Positions 6,354-9,308 of a stretch of DNA of 9,308 nt are shown here, piece by piece. Position 1 is the first letter of the stretch. The number at the start of each line of letters is the position of its first letter. The DNA comes from Chloroflexota bacterium. GTDB lineage: Bacteria > Chloroflexota > Chloroflexia > Thermomicrobiales > JADLAZ01. Where the stretch lies: contig JADLAZ010000026.1 in NCBI GenBank assembly GCA_020849725.1, positions 1 to 9,308 on the forward strand. Direction: 5' to 3'. A program made the position numbers and the translations under genes. Under the pieces are notes generated by a model that did not search any database, had not been told where the DNA came from, and was given only the letters and a program-made list of their open reading frames with translations.

Positions 6354-6821
6354 ATGACGACGACCGCACCGTATGGGCGCGTCGAGACGGACCTGCGCGC
6401 GATCATTCGCAGCGGCGGCCAGCGGGATGCAATCTGTCAGGCAATCTGCGATCACCTGCGCGAGTCACTGCCGACCTACTCCTGGGTGGGTATCTATCTG
6501 GTCGAGGGCGACGAGTTGGTGCTGCGCGCCTGGTCCGGCCCGGCGGCGACCGAGCACGTGCGTATCCCACTGAACCAGGGCATTTGTGGCTGGGCCGCCA
6601 TGACGGGGGAGACGGTCATCGTCGATGACGTGGCGCAGGACGAGCGCTACCTGCAGTGCTTCCTGAACACGCGCTCGGAGATCGTCGTGCCGATCGTGCA
6701 GGCTGGCGTCGTCTACGGCGAGATTGACGTCGACGGCGACCAGATCGGCGCGTATGGCGCCGCCGATCGCCGCTTGCTGGAAGCGGTCTGTGCCGATCTA
6801 GCCACCATCATCGCTCGGTAG
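6354..6821 (+). CDS. Single-domain GAF protein, free methionine-(R)-sulfoxide reductase-like
   Basis: A 155-residue protein consisting of one GAF domain. It resembles fRMsr (E. coli MsrC), which reduces free methionine-R-sulfoxide, in 'YSWVGIYLVEGDELVLRAW' (42-60), 'VRIPLNQGICGWAAMTGET' (69-87) and 'RSEIVVPI' (107-114). C78 and C102 are 24 residues apart, the same spacing I recall for MsrC Cys94 and Cys118, and C102 precedes SEI by five residues as in MsrC. The position of the third MsrC cysteine (Cys84) is H68 here, so normal disulfide resolution may be absent. Alternatively it is a GAF sensor binding a nucleotide or other small ligand, since parts of these motifs are shared across GAF domains. 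AAGGA lies 11 bases before ATG 6354; an in-frame ATG at 6312 would add 14 residues and is less likely. It has no kinase or cyclase partner domain. Confidence 0.83.
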   Translation: MTTTAPYGRVETDLRAIIRSGGQRDAICQAICDHLRESLPTYSWVGIYLVEGDELVLRAWSGPAATEHVRIPLNQGICGWAAMTGETVIVDDVAQDERYLQCFLNTRSEIVVPIVQAGVVYGEIDVDGDQIGAYGAADRRLLEAVCADLATIIAR

Positions 6822-6867
6822 CGACCCGCGCCGGGATGGCAACGGCCAGCGCGATCCCCGCCAGGGG

Positions 6868-6897
6868 TTGACGACCGCTCCCGCGGTCGGGTATGGT
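6868..6897 (+). promoter_or_regulatory. Sigma-70-like promoter of the secreted-protein gene
   Basis: TTGACG at 6868-6873 and TATGGT at 6892-6897 are 18 bases apart. The spacer contains the inverted repeat GACCGC (6873-6878) and GCGGTC (6883-6888) around TCCC, a possible operator between the two boxes. Transcription would begin near 6904. The same TTGACG -35 is used in the zinc-finger gene promoter. Confidence 0.55.
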
Positions 6898-6903
6898 TCG
6901 CCG

Positions 6904-7090
6904 CGCACGGTTGCCCTTCGCCTGTCGCCGTTGGTGTCTGCCGTGCTGCCACCATGGGTGTCCCCATGGTCGGCATGCCCTTCTGTCGGTGCAAACGGAT
7001 GGCGTCTCCACGCCGATCCGGCTGCGGCGCTGTCGTTCGCGCCGGAGCGCTGTGTGCCACCGGCAGTCCGTGCCCAGCAAGGAGGACCCA
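6904..7090 (+). promoter_or_regulatory. Long structured 5' leader of the secreted-protein gene
   Basis: About 187 bases lie between the predicted transcription start and the TTG start codon, with no convincing small gene. Hairpin 1 (6947-6975) pairs TGCC+ACCATGGG with CCCATGGT+GGCA, 12 bp around TGTC, with C6971 bulged. Hairpin 2 (6996-7020) pairs CGGATGGCGT with ACGCC+ATCCG, 10 bp around CTCC, with G7015 bulged. A third stem pairs CGGCGC (7025-7030) with GCGCCG (7039-7044). The common plan of tetraloop plus a single bulge on the 3' side is notable. It may be a cis-regulatory RNA or only an mRNA-stabilising leader; I could not match it to a known riboswitch. Confidence 0.4.
7079..7085 (+). 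promoter_or_regulatory. Near-perfect Shine-Dalgarno that selects a TTG start
   Basis: AAGGAGG ends 5 bases before TTG at 7091, and the codons that follow read directly into a signal peptide. The first in-frame ATG, at codon 11, would cut through the hydrophobic core, so TTG is the likely start. Confidence 0.8.
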
Positions 7091-9308
7091 TTGCGAGTCG
7101 GACGCTTGCTACTAACGCTCATGCTCGTGGTTGGTGTCGTGATCGGCGGCCTGGCGGTGACGCCTCCCGCGCCGGCCCTGGCGATCGGCGTCAACACCAC
7201 CAGCAACGAGAACGACGCCGACCAGTACCAGTCCCTCACCAAGAGTCCGACGAATGACTGGGTCACTGCCGCCTGGTGGGCCGATGAGGGCGCGAAGGAC
7301 TTTCGCGTCCGTGTGGCGACCAGCAAAGACGGTGGATCGCACTTCGAGGCGGAAGTGACGATCTTTTCCGGCCCCTCTGGTCAGGACATCTACGGCATCC
7401 GCTCAGCCTACGATAGCAATGGCGGACTGCATGTCGTCTTCGGCTTTGGCTCTGGTGACAGTCGCAACGTTCGGCACTGGTTCGTCGTGCCCGGCGCGGA
7501 CCCGTCGAATGGAGCGAACTGGCGCAACGGCGGCAATGTCTGCGCCGACGGTCCCTGCCTGAACCCCGACCTCGCGGTCGATCGGGTCGGCAACGTGTAT
7601 GTCTTGTACGAGGACACCAACAACTTCGTCGGCATCCGGCGGCGGGCGGGCACGGGCGGCGGTTGGGGCCCTGAGAAGCGCGTGTCGGCGAGCGACCGCC
7701 AACTTGGTGCGGTGGCCGTGTCGCCGGATGGCAAGCTGCACGTCCTGCATGTCGAAAAGGGCAAGCAGGACCTGCGCTACGTGTGCTTCTCGTCGTTCGA
7801 CGCGCCGACCCCGTCAACAGTGATCGTGCTCGACACCGAAGGCTCCAACGACCAGCCCGACCTGGCGGTGGGTCCGAACGGCAGCGTCCATCTGGCCTGG
7901 GAGGATGCGGGCAGCATTCGGCATCAAGAGGTCGCCCCCGGCACCTGCACGCTGGGTGAGCGGTCGACCATCGGCTCCTCGGACGGCCGACCCAACGTCT
8001 CCATCGCCGTCGGCGGCTCGGGCACGGTCTATGTGACCTGGAACGGCGACAACTTCAAAGAGATCTGGGAGGCCAAGCGCGTCAACAACAACTGGCAGGA
8101 CCAGGAGCGTATCGCCGGCCCGGACCCGGCCTCCCGCTACCAGCGCTACGGTGAGGCAATCAATGGCTTCGTCGGCATGGCGCTGGTGCAGAATGGCATT
8201 GCCCGCTACTACCAGCGTGAGCAGGCCGCCTCGGATAAGGCTGGCCCGGTCATCACCGCCATCCAGATCACGCCGCCGCCGGCGGGCAGCCAGCGCGCGA
8301 CCCTGACGATCACCGGCAACGACGTCGCTACCAGCGGGACGCCGGTGGGCATCAAGCGCGTCGCCTACAGCATGGTTGGCAGCAGCGGCCCGTTCGTCAA
8401 CATCGACTTCGCCCCGGTGCAGCAACTCACAAACGCGGTGTACCCGATCGACCTGGCCAACCCCGCCGGCGGCGGCGTCTGGACCGACTCGACGCACAAT
8501 ATCGTCGTCTATCTGGTCGACGCCAACGAGAATGCCTCGCTGCCGCACCACTATCCGCAGTTTACGGCGACCCTGCCGGCCGTCACAACGACGCGCTACC
8601 TGGCCGAGGGCTACACTGGCGCGGGGTTTGACACCTACCTGACGCTGGCGAACCCGAACGCTTTCTCGATCGCCATCTCGGTGACCTTCCAGTACGCCGG
8701 CACCTCCAGCGGGCCGGGCGGCACCCTGGAGGTGGTCGGGGCCAACCAGCGGCGCACGATCACGGTCAACAACGCCGCCGGCGCCAACAAAGAGCTGTCG
8801 TTCAAGCTGGAGAGCCATGCCGCGTTCGTGGTCGAGCGGCCGATGTACTTCGGCAACTACGGTAGTGGCGCGGCGCGGGCGGCCTACAACCGGCCCGGCA
8901 TCGCGACCGTCAGCGGCGTCAACGGCGGCCATCTTGGCGTTGCGGCGCGCGCCCCGGCAACTGAGTGGTACTTCGCCGAGGGCTTCACCGGCGACGGCTT
9001 CGACTCTTACTTCACCATCCAGAACCCGAACGCCGCCGCCTCCGAGATCTCGATCACCTACTACCTGGCCGGTGGTGGCATCCAGGTGAAGCCGCTGACC
9101 GTGAGCGGCCAGCAGCGCAAGACTGTCACCGTCAACCGCGCGAGTGATCCGGGTGGGTTGGGGCCGAACCTGGCGTTCTCAGCCAAGGTCGCGACCACCA
9201 ACGGCCAGCCGATCATCGTCGAGCGGGTGATGTACTTCCGCTACAGTAGCCCTAACGTCGGTTCGGTGACCGGCGGCACAGCCACGCTGGGCGCGACCGC
9301 GACGAACA
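7091..9308 (+). CDS. Large secreted protein: beta-propeller-like, Ig-like and tandem 'AEG/VERxMYF' domains; C-terminus outside window
   Basis: At least 739 residues, still open at the right edge; function unknown. Residues 1-31 are a signal peptide (MRVGR, hydrophobic core, cleavage after APALA), and the product lacks a lipobox. Residues about 35-375 look like a sialidase/BNR-type beta-propeller. The blade motif 'AVxxxGxVHVxWxD' recurs near 102 ('SNGGLHVVF'), 161 ('LAVDRVGNVYVLYED'), 208 ('VAVSPDGKLHVLHVE'), 258 ('LAVGPNGSVHLAWED') and 304 ('IAVGGSGTVYVTW'); no sialidase catalytic set is evident. C151 and C156 may form a disulfide. Residues 382-495 look Ig-like. Two tandem domains follow (from 502 and 625), known from many secreted Chloroflexota and actinobacterial proteins. 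It is probably a cell-surface or extracellular binding protein. It has its own promoter, leader and SD with a TTG start. Confidence 0.85.
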   Translation, partial: MRVGRLLLTLMLVVGVVIGGLAVTPPAPALAIGVNTTSNENDADQYQSLTKSPTNDWVTAAWWADEGAKDFRVRVATSKDGGSHFEAEVTIFSGPSGQDIYGIRSAYDSNGGLHVVFGFGSGDSRNVRHWFVVPGADPSNGANWRNGGNVCADGPCLNPDLAVDRVGNVYVLYEDTNNFVGIRRRAGTGGGWGPEKRVSASDRQLGAVAVSPDGKLHVLHVEKGKQDLRYVCFSSFDAPTPSTVIVLDTEGSNDQPDLAVGPNGSVHLAWEDAGSIRHQEVAPGTCTLGERSTIGSSDGRPNVSIAVGGSGTVYVTWNGDNFKEIWEAKRVNNNWQDQERIAGPDPASRYQRYGEAINGFVGMALVQNGIARYYQREQAASDKAGPVITAIQITPPPAGSQRATLTITGNDVATSGTPVGIKRVAYSMVGSSGPFVNIDFAPVQQLTNAVYPIDLANPAGGGVWTDSTHNIVVYLVDANENASLPHHYPQFTATLPAVTTTRYLAEGYTGAGFDTYLTLANPNAFSIAISVTFQYAGTSSGPGGTLEVVGANQRRTITVNNAAGANKELSFKLESHAAFVVERPMYFGNYGSGAARAAYNRPGIATVSGVNGGHLGVAARAPATEWYFAEGFTGDGFDSYFTIQNPNAAASEISITYYLAGGGIQVKPLTVSGQQRKTVTVNRASDPGGLGPNLAFSAKVATTNGQPIIVERVMYFRYSSPNVGSVTGGTATLGATATN
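8594..9308 (+). repeat. Tandem protein-domain repeat, period about 124 residues
   Basis: Two copies of one domain lie in the secreted protein. Copy 1 starts 'RYLAEGYTGAGFDTYLTLAN' (residue 502) and has VERPMYF at 581-587. Copy 2 starts 'EWYFAEGFTGDGFDSYFTIQ' (625) and has VERVMYF at 710-716. AEG to AEG is 124 residues (372 bases). Between these anchors both have a strand-rich 'TVTVN' segment. The sequence after copy 2 leads again into 'GGTATLGATA', as copy 1 leads into copy 2, so a third copy is likely just past the edge. Confidence 0.8.

Noticed and set aside
5038..6369. 443-residue open frame on the minus strand
   Set aside because: It overlaps the oxidoreductase gene in another frame of the same strand; the 5193-6233 frame carries the GxGxxG and EKP motifs, while this one is Arg/Pro/His-rich noise.
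3535..6821. A sulfur-metabolism cluster made of cysK and the GAF protein
   Set aside because: They are on opposite strands about 1.8 kb apart, separated by unrelated genes and a probable terminator; shared chemistry alone does not support a system.
6985..7030. Cyclic-di-GMP (GEMM) or other known riboswitch suggested by GTGCAAAC in the leader
   Set aside because: The conserved GEMM segments around the two helices are not present in the right order. The leader is kept only as an unassigned structured RNA.
7814..8932. 372-residue open frame on the minus strand
   Set aside because: It lies fully antisense to the secreted-protein gene, has Arg/Ala/Asp/Val-biased composition typical of an opposite-strand shadow in GC-rich DNA, and has no recognisable motif.

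Overview
The window is GC-rich, with GC-biased third codon positions. Its gene set fits a non-pathogenic, free-living Chloroflexota-type bacterium (Thermomicrobia or Sphaerobacter-like). That guess rests on base composition, the Pro/Ala/Thr-rich spacer after a lipobox, the Gly-rich DUF2207 protein and the 'AEG...VERxMYF' repeat domains of the last gene; no taxonomic marker is present. Seven protein-coding genes are supported. No rRNA, tRNA, CRISPR array, transposase, phage gene or defence gene was seen, and I found no clear multi-gene novel system.

Layout. Left part, minus strand: a partial family-5 solute-binding lipoprotein (peptide ABC transporter type, <1..1187) lies 15 bases downstream of a DUF2207 membrane protein (1203..3155), so the two may be co-transcribed. 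A 379-base gap rich in inverted repeats (3156..3534), including a perfect 28-bp palindrome, separates them from cysK (3535..4518, minus).

Middle: cysK is divergent from a 76-residue protein with a C2HC zinc-finger pattern (4811..5041, plus), which has a good sigma-70-like promoter. That gene converges on a Gfo/Idh/MocA-family oxidoreductase (5193..6233, minus) across a GC-rich set of inverted repeats, a likely two-way terminator. The oxidoreductase is divergent from a single-domain GAF protein (6354..6821, plus) of the free-methionine-sulfoxide-reductase type; a perfect 7-5-7 inverted repeat sits between them.

Right part: a large secreted protein (7091..>9308, plus) starts at a TTG behind a near-perfect Shine-Dalgarno. 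It has its own promoter and a leader of about 190 bases holding two strong bulged hairpins. It carries a signal peptide, a beta-propeller-like part, an Ig-like part and at least two tandem copies of a domain of about 124 residues; its C terminus is outside the window.

The genes do not form one pathway. Cysteine synthesis (cysK) and a possible methionine-sulfoxide-reductase-like GAF protein are both sulfur-related, but they are about 1.8 kb apart and separately transcribed, so I draw no functional link. The items most worth a second look are the small zinc-finger protein, the GAF protein that keeps two of the three fRMsr cysteines, the structured leader of the secreted protein and the palindromes downstream of cysK.
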